Shown here piece after piece: positions 33,055 to 41,220 of a DNA stretch of 43,531 nucleotides. Below the pieces are notes generated by a model. That model did no database searches. It was not told where the DNA came from and saw only the letters and a program-made list of their open reading frames with translations. Both the position numbers and the translations under genes were made by a program. The DNA comes from an uncultured Eubacteriales bacterium. Its GTDB lineage: Bacteria > Bacillota > Clostridia > Oscillospirales > Oscillospiraceae. The number at the start of each line of letters is the position of its first letter. The first letter of the stretch is position 1. Where the stretch lies: assembly GCA_900546255.1 (NCBI GenBank), contig URCB01000013.1, forward strand, positions 1-43,531. Reading direction: 5' to 3'.

Positions 33055-35043
33055 TTACTGAGATATTGGTGAGAAATATTTCTTTTTTATTAGCTCTCTT
33101 AGCTCCTCATTGTTTCTGATAAGTCCCAAAACACGATCTGGATAATTGTCAACAATTGTTTGTTTAGCAATGTACTTCGTAAGTTTCCCTTTAAAATCAA
33201 CAATAGCTAAAGCTTCTTCATATTTTTTGCTTTTAATAATAGTTTCAATAGTTGCTAATCTTTCTGCATAAAGCTCATCAATTTCCTTTTCCGATGTGAC
33301 TGAAAGTAACTCTGCCTTTAGATTACTAATATCGCGCTTTTCGTGAAGAAAGTTTTCCTTAAACTTATTGTTAATAATGTTATTAACATACCATACGGTT
33401 TGCTGAACTTTGTTGGCTTCAAATTCTTTCCAAAACAAATCAAGATAATTCTGGTTTGCCATATCTCCAGATATAAAAGTCTTAATAGCTGTTTCAATAA
33501 TGACCGGATCACACAGTATATTTTCGATTTCATTAATTGGAATTGTATAAATGTTCTGTTCTTTCCACTTAGCAATTTGCTCGGATTTATGGCAATCTCC
33601 ATCAATAATTCCTATGGCCTTATTAGATGGAACTGTGGATTTATTACACGCATTTGTATAACTTATTACATCAAGATGTCCACCAACAGGAATAACCGTA
33701 TACTCGGGAAAAACAATACTGTACAACTTATAGTCTAAACAAGACCTATCTTTTCCCTCACAGAAACATATTCTCTTTCGACTACCTAAAACCTCCATCA
33801 ATAGTGTATCTGGTAATGTTTCGTCAGATTCGATAATTTGAAAATCCCATATGTCTGGAGGGGTAAACTTCTTATTCCAAATAAGTGTTGTATTATTTCT
33901 TGAAGCAGCAAAGTCAAGATTATGAGTTAAATAAATAAATTTACAATCAGTCCGGATTTGCTCAAGTTTGTCCCACAATTTATTGCAAATGGCCATGTGT
34001 AAGTGATTTTCTGGCTCATCTACAATAATATAAGAATTGGGCTCTACCAATAAAATATGCCCTACATAATAAAAAACAGCCTTTTCTCCATCACTAAGGC
34101 TATTAAAAGGGTATGGTGGCTGGCCTGGTATTTGAGCTGAAATAGAACCTCTCTCTAAGAGCAATTCCCGATGTTCAATTAATTCCTGCCATATCTCAAT
34201 GGTCATTTCAAGAAAAGATTTTTTTCGATCTTCTCCAGCATAGTATTCTAAAGCTTTATCAGTGTGTTCGGCAATTAACGTAGTAATCAGTTTGTTCATA
34301 TCATTGCCGATTAGAGCAGCAAAATTAGAGTCACTGCTCATTTTAGAATTTTTCTGAAAAGATCTTAGATCAGAAATTTCTCCCTTAGAGGCAGGAATAT
34401 TATTTTGTTTATTGTATACAAGTAAATGTTGCGCAGATAAAATGGATACATTAGACGATATTTTACCATTTAACTGCCGAGAAAATGTGCTTTTCCCAGA
34501 CCCATTGGCTCCAATCATTACGATGTTATTGTGTATCCACTTGATTTTGTCAAAAATTATATAAGTTGAAATTTTTCGCTCGAATAAAGAGACATACTCG
34601 CTATATTTTTGAGGAAGGTCACAGAGCCAATTGATAGTGGAGGTATCTTGCTGATCAACCTTTATTTCATTCGCTGTCTGCTTTTCCAAAAAGTTTTTTA
34701 TCTTACTAGTTACATACGGTTGAGTAAGGTGTAGATTTTTCCAATCAAATAGAACAAATTCTTTTTGAATGAATGTCTTAAAAACATTTGGTATGTTTTT
34801 TTCCGCAGTTTTTATTATAGATACATTCTCAATAAATTCATCAATCTTGCTTGTCAAATTAATGAAATCAGATATTTGATTTGATGCACTAACTTCGTCT
34901 ATGGATTTTTGAGCAACAATTATTTTTTTTACCACGTTTCTCTTAGCAGAAGCGTCTGCAATCACGCTTTTCATACGATTGCATATCTCAATTGCTACAT
35001 CTATCGAAGCAGCTAATGCTTGCATTTCTTGATCTGTTAGCAT
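33055..35043 (-). CDS. ABC-type ATPase fused to TOPRIM/DUF4435-like nuclease domain (PARIS/OLD-like defence protein)
   Basis: A 662-residue protein. Residues 1-165 form a helical N-terminal region. The SMC/ABC-type ATPase has Walker A GANGSGKST (178-186), signature LSDGEK (316-321), Walker B YIIVDEPENH (338-347) and H-loop His374. Directly after it, a TOPRIM-like domain has Glu429 in CFCEGKD and Asp481/Asp483 in IIDGD. AAA ATPase plus DUF4435 TOPRIM is the AriA-AriB pair of PARIS, which also occurs as a single merged protein; OLD and GajA nucleases are similar. Anti-phage defence is therefore likely, by family inference. The gene is visibly AT-rich compared with its GC-rich surroundings, a sign of transfer. 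ATG at 35043 follows GGAGG; a TATAAT lies at 35075-35070 on the minus strand. Confidence 0.82.
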   Translation of the reverse strand: MLTDQEMQALAASIDVAIEICNRMKSVIADASAKRNVVKKIIVAQKSIDEVSASNQISDFINLTSKIDEFIENVSIIKTAEKNIPNVFKTFIQKEFVLFDWKNLHLTQPYVTSKIKNFLEKQTANEIKVDQQDTSTINWLCDLPQKYSEYVSLFERKISTYIIFDKIKWIHNNIVMIGANGSGKSTFSRQLNGKISSNVSILSAQHLLVYNKQNNIPASKGEISDLRSFQKNSKMSSDSNFAALIGNDMNKLITTLIAEHTDKALEYYAGEDRKKSFLEMTIEIWQELIEHRELLLERGSISAQIPGQPPYPFNSLSDGEKAVFYYVGHILLVEPNSYIIVDEPENHLHMAICNKLWDKLEQIRTDCKFIYLTHNLDFAASRNNTTLIWNKKFTPPDIWDFQIIESDETLPDTLLMEVLGSRKRICFCEGKDRSCLDYKLYSIVFPEYTVIPVGGHLDVISYTNACNKSTVPSNKAIGIIDGDCHKSEQIAKWKEQNIYTIPINEIENILCDPVIIETAIKTFISGDMANQNYLDLFWKEFEANKVQQTVWYVNNIINNKFKENFLHEKRDISNLKAELLSVTSEKEIDELYAERLATIETIIKSKKYEEALAIVDFKGKLTKYIAKQTIVDNYPDRVLGLIRNNEELRELIKKKYFSPISQ

Positions 35044-35102
35044 TTATATTTCCTCCAACAAAACGCCTTATTATACAATGAAAAACCATATATTTGACTT
35101 TT

Positions 35103-36083
35103 CTAGAATTTATACGCCCAATGTCCGCCTTCGCGGTATTTCTTCAATTTGAAGACTTCAACAAAGCTTGCTAATATGCGATTCGCCGTTGCTGCCGATA
35201 CCCCACACAGTTCCCGCACATCAGCGTTCATGATATAGTCGTGGATTTTAAGATACTCCTCAATTTTCTTCCAACGGAGCGTAGCCTTATCCATCTTCCC
35301 ATCGCTCATTTCATCACTCGTACGAATCGCATCCATGAGCGATGCCTTGATAGCTGAGAGCATGAACTCAATAAATACTGTGGACTCTCCCGCATTGTTG
35401 GAGGCATTGATGGCGTCATAATACTCCTGCTGGCGGTCATGGATGATCGATTCCACTGGGAGCCAGGCAAAGGCCGAATTCCATTTGGAAAGCAGCAGGG
35501 TATGCCACAGGCGGCCCACTCGCCCGTTTCCATCGGCAAAGGGATGGATTAACTCCAGCTCATAGTGGAACACACAGCTGCGAATCAGCATATGCACTTC
35601 GCTGGTCTTTGCCCAGTCCAGCAACTCCATGACCAGATCAGGAACATATTGTGGAAGCGTACCGAAATGCAAGATATGCCCTTCGTTGTCTACCACACCT
35701 ACAGGTCGCGTTCGGAACATGCCGGATTCCGCAACCAAGCCCCGAGTCATAATACCATGGGCAGTCAGCAGGTCGTCCACAGAATAAGGATCAAGTTCAT
35801 CAAGCCGCTCATAAATCTCGTAGGCGTTTTTGACTTCTGCAATGTCCTTGGGCGGAGCCAGAACCTGCTTGCCGTTCAGAACTGCTGTTACCTGCTCCAA
35901 GGAAAGGGTGTTTTGCTCAATTGCCAACGACCCATGTATGGTGCGGATTCGATTGCTGCGGCGCAGAGTAGGGTTTGAAGAAAGCGCGTCTGTCACATTC
36001 ATTTTTCCAAGCAGTTCAGCGATTTCCGCTACATAGTCAATCATCTGGTTTGTGATTTCAAAAGGAGGCTTTTTGTTTCGCAT
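35103..36083 (-). CDS. Fic-family protein with inhibitory motif and C-terminal winged helix
   Basis: A 326-residue Fic protein. Catalytic motif HPFADGNGRVGR (residues 180-191) is complete, so AMP transfer to a target protein is expected. The inhibitory-helix motif SLAIEQN (residues 52-58, Glu56) precedes the Fic core, as in self-inhibited class II Fic proteins. The last ~60 residues look like a winged helix. It lies 60 bp upstream of the ATPase-TOPRIM gene on the same strand, so the two may be one defence or stability unit. Its base composition is closer to the host than that of its neighbour. Has a clear promoter. Confidence 0.92.
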   Translation of the reverse strand: MRNKKPPFEITNQMIDYVAEIAELLGKMNVTDALSSNPTLRRSNRIRTIHGSLAIEQNTLSLEQVTAVLNGKQVLAPPKDIAEVKNAYEIYERLDELDPYSVDDLLTAHGIMTRGLVAESGMFRTRPVGVVDNEGHILHFGTLPQYVPDLVMELLDWAKTSEVHMLIRSCVFHYELELIHPFADGNGRVGRLWHTLLLSKWNSAFAWLPVESIIHDRQQEYYDAINASNNAGESTVFIEFMLSAIKASLMDAIRTSDEMSDGKMDKATLRWKKIEEYLKIHDYIMNADVRELCGVSAATANRILASFVEVFKLKKYREGGHWAYKF

Positions 36084-36116
36084 TCCAATACCTCATAATC
36101 GAAATAGAGTGATTTT

Positions 36117-36145
36117 ATTATATCATGCATCGCTCATTTCATCAA
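36117..36145 (-). promoter_or_regulatory. SigA promoter of the Fic gene
   Basis: On the minus strand TTGATG (36145-36140), 17-bp spacer, TATAAT (36122-36117). Confidence 0.75.
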
Positions 36146-36194
36146 TCAAAAATAGTACATCGTTTGAGTGATGCTCCCTTTGGAGAAACAAAAC

Positions 36195-36220
36195 AAGGCC
36201 GTGGATTTTTCCACGGCCTT
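36195..36220 (-). terminator. Hairpin between the Fic and integrase genes
   Basis: 11-bp perfect stem (36195-36205 with 36210-36220), TTTT loop. On the minus strand it is followed by a T-rich stretch, but no minus-strand gene lies upstream; possibly a relic of an earlier arrangement. Confidence 0.4.
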
Positions 36221-36317
36221 GTCATACATAACGGATTTTGAGTCTGCTTCGTCTGACCATGCGCCTGGTGGCCATAGTAACATAAGATTACCAACATTAG
36301 GAAAGGTGGTTTTATGT

Positions 36318-37427
36318 ATGGTTGCTGGACACTTGCGTGTGCAAAATGGATATTGGCAGATGATTTTATCTTACAAAGATAGCACAGGGAAACGGCGAAC
36401 AAAATCGGTGACGACCCACTTGAAAGAAAAGGGGAACAAACGGCGAGCAGAGGAGATGCTGCTGGATTTGCGCAGAGCATTTACGAAAGAACGGCAACAT
36501 GCCCTACAACATGGGCCCATGTTTTCCGACTTTATGCGAGATTGGCTGGCGCAAATTCGTCCTACTGTAGCTCCCACGACGTTTGCATCCTATTGTCGGG
36601 TTGTCGAACGATCCATTATCCCATACTTTGAAGAAAGACAGATTACACTTCGGGATCTGACAACCGGAGATATCACAAGCTATTATGACTGGCTGCTTCA
36701 CAAAGGACTTTCCCCAACCAGCGTTTTGCGCCATCATGCCAACATTCACACTGCATTGGAAAAGGCGGTTACTCTTGGCCTGATTGAAGCAAATCCGGCA
36801 AGGCAAGCATCCAAACCTCGCAAAGTTGATTTTTTGCCACAGACTTATTCCGCTGAGGAAGCTTCCCAGCTTTTGAATCTACTCCATGGACAAACTCTGG
36901 AGCTTCCTGTGGCGTTGGCTCTTGTATTCGGTCTGCGGCGCAGTGAGGTACTGAGACTTCGCTGGAAAGCCCTGGATTTAGAACGCAAATTACTCTCTGT
37001 TCGCTGTGCCGTCACGCAAACATCTTTGCATGGAAAAAGCAAAGTGCACAGCCGGGAGGTATTGAAGCGAAAGGCGAGTTATCGCACATTGCCCATTCCA
37101 GAAAATATACTGCCTCTATTACATCGGTATCAGCAGAAAAGCGGCTGGCTTTGCTTGAATGAGAGCGGTGTCCCTTTCCGTCCCGATCAGTTGAGCCGCC
37201 GCTTTCAGTCTTTTTTACAGAAAAATAATCTTCGGAAGATACGGTTTCATGACCTGCGCCATAGTTGTGCCGGGATTTTGATTTCCTCTGGGGTCCCGTT
37301 ACTGGAAGTACAGCAATGGCTGGGACATAGCACTTATCAAACCACTGCGGATTTGTATGTCCACCTTGATTTTTCAACCAAACTGAAAAGTTCCGAAACC
37401 ATCAACACAATTCTTGAAAAGGAGTAA
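36318..37427 (+). CDS. Tyrosine recombinase (phage/ICE-type integrase)
   Basis: A 369-residue integrase. The N-terminus has an AP2-like arm-binding domain (NGYWQMILSYKDSTGKRRTKS), then a SAM-like core-binding domain (residues 68-160) and a catalytic domain with Arg207 (GLRRSE), His311-x-x-Arg314 (HDLRH), His337 (LGH) and nucleophile Tyr347. All catalytic residues are present. ATG at 36318 with AAAGGTGG seven bases upstream; the 50 upstream codons in frame contain the hairpin and are not coding. Because the element ends belong to the serine recombinase, this may be from a second element nested in or merged with the first. Confidence 0.92.
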   Translation: MVAGHLRVQNGYWQMILSYKDSTGKRRTKSVTTHLKEKGNKRRAEEMLLDLRRAFTKERQHALQHGPMFSDFMRDWLAQIRPTVAPTTFASYCRVVERSIIPYFEERQITLRDLTTGDITSYYDWLLHKGLSPTSVLRHHANIHTALEKAVTLGLIEANPARQASKPRKVDFLPQTYSAEEASQLLNLLHGQTLELPVALALVFGLRRSEVLRLRWKALDLERKLLSVRCAVTQTSLHGKSKVHSREVLKRKASYRTLPIPENILPLLHRYQQKSGWLCLNESGVPFRPDQLSRRFQSFLQKNNLRKIRFHDLRHSCAGILISSGVPLLEVQQWLGHSTYQTTADLYVHLDFSTKLKSSETINTILEKE

Positions 37428-37432
37428 AAAAC

Positions 37433-37753
37433 ATGAAATTACCGGACATTCACGATTTTAGTACTACCGCCCTATACCAACAAGCAACACAAATCCTGCA
37501 CAGCTCACAGACGTTCTCTATCGAGGAGGAAGCCCCGAACGAATTTGCGGCATTGTTCCAAACCGAAAAAGAACTTCTCCAAATCCGCTTGCAGCTGGAT
37601 GATGACCTGACCATACAATCCATCCTCAGCAGCGCCAGCGACGAGTGGATTCGTCCCTTTGTATTCGCTGTTTTGATCGCAGCGGATGCTATGCGAGGAT
37701 ATGGTGTATCCGATTGGGACGCAGTCTGTGCAAATGCTCCCTCTATTTCGTAA
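37433..37753 (+). CDS. Hypothetical protein, 106 residues, partner of the integrase
   Basis: Not recognised. An acidic, mostly helical 106-residue protein starting 6 bp after the integrase stop with AAGGAG upstream. No signal peptide or metal motif. Tight coupling and the terminator just after it suggest a function with the integrase, such as an excision or directionality factor (inference). Confidence 0.65.
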   Translation: MKLPDIHDFSTTALYQQATQILHSSQTFSIEEEAPNEFAALFQTEKELLQIRLQLDDDLTIQSILSSASDEWIRPFVFAVLIAADAMRGYGVSDWDAVCANAPSIS

Positions 37754-37762
37754 GCAACTCTC

Positions 37763-37792
37763 ATCGCCACTCGAACGGGTGGCGATTTTTTT
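37763..37792 (+). terminator. Terminator of the integrase cassette
   Basis: 10-bp stem with one G-U pair (37763-37772 with 37777-37786), 4-base loop, then a T-run to 37792. Confidence 0.88.
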
Positions 37793-37869
37793 ATGCCTTT
37801 TTCAATGGACAGGCAATGCTTAGCGGATTTACACATATTCTTTTCTATATCGTAAAGGAGGATGATACC

Positions 37870-38004
37870 ATGCCGAAAAACGCCCCTGTTGTACGTTGTG
37901 TTTTTGAGTCAGCCGAGAGAGCACTGCCGGAGCTTCTGGAAGAGTCCTTTCGGCTGTATCTTCACCGCATCCTTGCCGGATATGGAAAAGTCACGATACA
38001 ATAA
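37870..38004 (+). CDS. Small 44-residue protein upstream of the serine recombinase
   Basis: Not recognised. MPKNAPVVRCVFESAERALP leads into an amphipathic helix (LPELLEESFRLYLHRIL). It has a very good AAAGGAGG at the right distance and ends 36 bp before the recombinase. It could be a recombination directionality factor, but size and charge alone do not show it. Confidence 0.55.
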   Translation: MPKNAPVVRCVFESAERALPELLEESFRLYLHRILAGYGKVTIQ

Positions 38005-38040
38005 TGTCGATGAATGGCCGCTTATCTCAGGAGGTATGGT

Positions 38041-39618
38041 ATGTACTTAGAGATAAGCAACCCCATGGATTACCATGTGGCTTTATACATCAGACTATCA
38101 AAGGAGGATGAAAACGAAGGACCATCCCAGAGTGTCCAGAACCAGGAATCTCTGCTGAGGGAGTTTGTGCAGCAGCACCGGCTGTCCGTCTTTGATACTT
38201 ATGTGGATGACGGATGGAGCGGCACCAGTTTTGACCGTCCCAGTTTCCAGCGGATGATTGGCGACATTGAGACAAAAAAGGTCAATATGGTCATCACCAA
38301 AGACCTTTCCCGCTTGGGCCGCGATTACATCATGACCGGTCACTATATGGAGCGGTACTTCCCGGAGCACCGGGTGCGGTACATTTCCCTACTGGACGGC
38401 ATTGACACCGGCGTGGACTCCACGTCCAACGACATCACTCCATTCCGTGCCATCATGAACGATATGTATGCGAAGGACATCTCCAAGAAGATCAAAAGCG
38501 TCAAGCGGGATAAGCAGCGGAAGGGACAGTTCATCGGCGGCAAGCCCATGTACGGGTACAAAATGCACCCCACCGAGAAAAACAAGATCGTTATTGACGA
38601 GGAAGTGGCTCCGGTAGTGCGGCGGATTTTTGCCCTGGCTCTTTCAGGTATGAGCTGCCGCAAAATTGCGACTACGCTCAACGAAGAAGGCATCCCTACA
38701 CCGGCCACCTACTGCGGCTGGAAGGTTGGAAACCCCGGCCCTTACACCGGCCTGTGGAGCAGTGAGCGGATCTCCGAAATGCTGAAAAACGAAACCTACA
38801 TCGGTAATATGGTGCAGGGACGCATGGTGAAGATCAGCTACAAATCTAAGAAGTGTCTGAGGCAATCACCAGAAAACTGGGTGGTAGTGGAAGGAACGCA
38901 TGAGCCGATCATTGACCCGGAGACCTTTCAGAAAGTACAGATGCTGGTAAACAGCCGCAAGCATACCCGAAGCCGGACCTATGACTTCTTACTGAAAGGA
39001 CTCATTTTCTGCCACGAGTGCGGCTATCCCATGGCGGTGCTTAACCGCAAGAATGCCGCCGGTGAGGATCGTCTGTTCTTTGTCTGCCGGACTTACCAGC
39101 GATTCACCAAGGCGGGCGTTTGCACCTGTCATTCCATTAAAGAAGAAACGGTGAATGAAGCGGTGCTTGCCAAGGTGCGGGAGGTCTGCCGGGCCTATCT
39201 GAACCCTGACCAGCTGCGCCCGATTGCGAAAGAGGCAGTGGAAGCTGCCAGCAAGGCAGCCAGCTGTGAAGCGGAGATGCAAGCGTTGCAATCCAAAATC
39301 ACTGCTCTGACTACCAATCTGGATCAGATGTACATGGACCGGCTGAATGGCCTGCTCTCCGAAGAGGACTTTCAGCGCATCTACCAGAAAGTCAAGATGG
39401 ATCGCACAGTTCTGGAAGACCGGCTGAAGAGCATGCAGGGACAGGTAAAGCAGCCGGTGAACACCGAGGAAAAAGCCAAGGCGCTGGTGAAACAGTTTCT
39501 GGACTCGGCACTGACCAGTCGGGAACTGCTGGTCAGCCTCATTGAACGGGTGGAGCTGACCGAGGAAAAAGAGATCATTATAAAATTCCGCTTCCATGAG
39601 CTGGAGGCGATTTCTTAA
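38041..39618 (+). CDS. Large serine recombinase, probable sigK-element excisionase/integrase
   Basis: A 525-residue large serine recombinase. Resolvase domain with nucleophile Ser20 (ALYIRLSKED) and catalytic Arg in ITKDLSRLGRDYIMTGHYME. Then a recombinase domain (about 165-270), a zinc ribbon (CHECGYPM and a later CTC group) and a coiled-coil region around residues 400-470. Architecture fits TnpX/TndX and SpoIVCA-type proteins. It starts at ATG 38041, six bases after AGGAGG. The stop is 28 bp from the right core, the usual position for the enzyme acting on an element's ends. It is the natural candidate to excise the element from sigK. Confidence 0.95.
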   Translation: MYLEISNPMDYHVALYIRLSKEDENEGPSQSVQNQESLLREFVQQHRLSVFDTYVDDGWSGTSFDRPSFQRMIGDIETKKVNMVITKDLSRLGRDYIMTGHYMERYFPEHRVRYISLLDGIDTGVDSTSNDITPFRAIMNDMYAKDISKKIKSVKRDKQRKGQFIGGKPMYGYKMHPTEKNKIVIDEEVAPVVRRIFALALSGMSCRKIATTLNEEGIPTPATYCGWKVGNPGPYTGLWSSERISEMLKNETYIGNMVQGRMVKISYKSKKCLRQSPENWVVVEGTHEPIIDPETFQKVQMLVNSRKHTRSRTYDFLLKGLIFCHECGYPMAVLNRKNAAGEDRLFFVCRTYQRFTKAGVCTCHSIKEETVNEAVLAKVREVCRAYLNPDQLRPIAKEAVEAASKAASCEAEMQALQSKITALTTNLDQMYMDRLNGLLSEEDFQRIYQKVKMDRTVLEDRLKSMQGQVKQPVNTEEKAKALVKQFLDSALTSRELLVSLIERVELTEEKEIIIKFRFHELEAIS

Positions 39619-39619
39619 A

Positions 39620-39653
39620 GGGCATCGTTTACAATAGGCGTGTCGCTATGTAT
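39620..39653 (+). other. Right attachment site of the sigK element
   Basis: 28-bp right arm (39620-39647) overlapping the core CTATGTAT (39646-39653). Joining right arm, core and left arm gives a nearly palindromic attP for the excised circle. Predicted crossover GT at 39650-39651. Confidence 0.87.
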
Positions 39654-39712
39654 CCCGCCTCGAGAAAAAAGCACTGGCCAAACTCCGGGAGGAGATGGAA
39701 AAGAAACCATAA
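39653..39712 (+). CDS. sigK: sigK, 3' part: last 19 codons of pro-sigma-K
   Basis: After the right core the sequence reads S-R-L-E-K-K-A-L-A-K-L-R-E-E-M-E-K-K-P then TAA, the typical end of SigK (compare SRIEKRAL in B. subtilis). It has no start codon or ribosome site of its own and makes sense only when joined to codon 210 at 32917; the joined gene has 229 codons. This is the recognition-helix end and tail of region 4.2. Confidence 0.93.
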   Translation, partial: SRLEKKALAKLREEMEKKP

Positions 39713-39716
39713 AAAG

Positions 39717-39765
39717 ACGGACCATATGTCCCCCTCCCAATGGGGGGGCATACGGTCCGTTTTTT
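39717..39765. terminator. Bidirectional terminator between sigK and purA
   Basis: Long stem (39717-39760) with one internal mismatch and a G-run/C-run centre, preceded by five A's and followed by T6. It ends sigK transcription after excision and also follows purA on the minus strand. Confidence 0.88.
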
Positions 39766-39770
39766 CTTGC

Positions 39771-41054
39771 TTACGGTCTCATGGCAATCTCATGGCGCTT
39801 GGGGCCAGTGGAGACGATGTGGATGGGGGTTTCAATTTCCTTTTCAATGAAATCAACATACGCTTTGGCATTGACAGGAAGGGCCTGATAATCCGTCACA
39901 CCGCGGATATCGGTCTTCCACCCCGGCAGCACCGTGAAGACAGGCTTTGCCTGCTCCAGCAGAGCAGGGACGGGGAACTGCTTGGTTACCTGGCCCTGGA
40001 TCTCATACCCTGTACAAACGGGGATTTCATCCAGATAGCTCAACACGTCCAAGCAGGTCAAGGCCACCTGGGTCGCGCCTTGGATCATGCAGCCGTACCG
40101 AGTGGCCACTGTGTCAAACCACCCCACCCGACGGGGACGGCCTGTGGTGGCGCCAAATTCTCCCTTGTCACCACCGCGGCGGCGGAGTTCATCCCCCGCC
40201 TCTCCCAACACTTCACTCACGAAAGGCTCTGTCTGGGACCCCACACAGGAGGAGTATGCCTTAGACACACAGATGATCTCCTCCACAGACGTGGGCGGCA
40301 CCGGTGCCCCTACGCAGCCAAACGCAGCCAGTGTGTGCGACGACGTTGTCATCGGAACGATGCCCAGGTCGGGGTCCTTCATGGCGCCCAGCTGCCCCTC
40401 TAGAAGAATCGCGCGATTGGCTTGACAGGCTTCATGGAGAAAGGTTACCGCATCTCCCACATAGGGGCGGATGATTTCCCGCAATTGCAGCAACTCCGCA
40501 AAGAGGGCCTCCACGTCTACCGTTGGTTTGTGATACATCGTCTGGAACAGAATGTTCTTAATGGACACCGCATGCTCTAAATGCTCCCGCAGACGGTCCT
40601 CATGGAAAAGGTCACAGACCTGAATGCCAATCTTAGCATATTTATCCGAATAGAAGGGAGCGATCCCGCTTTTGGTCGAACCAAAGGCATGGCCTCCCAG
40701 CCGTTCCTCTTCATAGGTATCCTGCAGGATATGGTAGGGCATCAACAGCTGGGCCCGTTCTGAAATGATCAAATTGGGAGCAGGGACCCCTGCGGTTTCC
40801 AGGCTGGTAATCTCTTCGGCCAGTTTGCGAATGTCCAATGCAACGCCATTGCCGATCACATTGGTGATATGTTTGTAAAACACCCCGGAGGGCAGGGTAT
40901 GCAGAGCAAACCGGCCATACTCATTGATAATCGTGTGGCCTGCATTGGCCCCCCCTTGAAAACGGACCACGATATCGGATTGCTCCGCCAACAAATCGGT
41001 AATTTTCCCTTTGCCCTCATCGCCCCAGTTGGCACCAACGATTGCTTTTACCAC
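39771..41054 (-). CDS. purA: Adenylosuccinate synthetase
   Basis: PurA of 427 residues with GANWGDEGKGK (GTP/IMP loop, catalytic Asp) at the N-terminus, GGANAGHT with catalytic His, and QLGAMKD plus the GATTGRPRR segment later. It makes adenylosuccinate from IMP and aspartate with GTP. The start is a GTG at 41054 with AGGAGG seven bases upstream; there is no suitable ATG. It has a good promoter and converges on sigK. Confidence 0.97.
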   Translation of the reverse strand: MVKAIVGANWGDEGKGKITDLLAEQSDIVVRFQGGANAGHTIINEYGRFALHTLPSGVFYKHITNVIGNGVALDIRKLAEEITSLETAGVPAPNLIISERAQLLMPYHILQDTYEEERLGGHAFGSTKSGIAPFYSDKYAKIGIQVCDLFHEDRLREHLEHAVSIKNILFQTMYHKPTVDVEALFAELLQLREIIRPYVGDAVTFLHEACQANRAILLEGQLGAMKDPDLGIVPMTTSSHTLAAFGCVGAPVPPTSVEEIICVSKAYSSCVGSQTEPFVSEVLGEAGDELRRRGGDKGEFGATTGRPRRVGWFDTVATRYGCMIQGATQVALTCLDVLSYLDEIPVCTGYEIQGQVTKQFPVPALLEQAKPVFTVLPGWKTDIRGVTDYQALPVNAKAYVDFIEKEIETPIHIVSTGPKRHEIAMRP

Positions 41055-41129
41055 AGAGATTCCTCCTCACAAAAAAGAACACAAGCCTCACATACTTCCA
41101 GCGGAAGCAGTGCATTTCAAATACAACTC

Positions 41130-41158
41130 ATTATAATCCTCGGTTTTTCAAGATGCAA
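41130..41158 (-). promoter_or_regulatory. SigA promoter of purA
   Basis: On the minus strand TTGCAT (41158-41153), 17-bp spacer, TATAAT (41135-41130). Confidence 0.8.
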
Positions 41159-41220
41159 GGGGGCGAGAATAAAATTTCATTTTTTTGCAAAAATTTGTCT
41201 CAAAATCTGGGATCTTTCTC

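Larger units (their letters stand above)
32915..39650 (+). mobile_element. skin-like sigK-intervening element (6,735 bp)
   Basis: Integrated element that splits sigK. Evidence: the sigK reading frame continues exactly across the two 8-bp cores; inverted arms flank the cores on the element side; a large serine recombinase gene ends 28 bp before the right core. Contents in order: a 17-bp hairpin, ATPase-TOPRIM gene (-), Fic gene (-), tyrosine recombinase and small partner (+), terminator, 44-codon gene (+) and serine recombinase (+). In B. subtilis and C. difficile the comparable skin elements are excised in the mother cell by a serine recombinase (SpoIVCA-type), rebuilding sigK. The cargo and the insertion point in region 4.2 are particular to this element as far as I can see. 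Confidence 0.9.

Noticed and set aside
37830..37860. SigK-like -10 (TATATCGTA) before the 44-codon gene
   Set aside because: It overlaps the ribosome-binding site, so a transcript starting there would lack it; no fitting -35.
37870..38040. SigE-dependent promoter for the serine recombinase
   Set aside because: Searched for CATACAMT-like -10 with suitable -35 and found none convincing; timing of excision cannot be inferred from the sequence.
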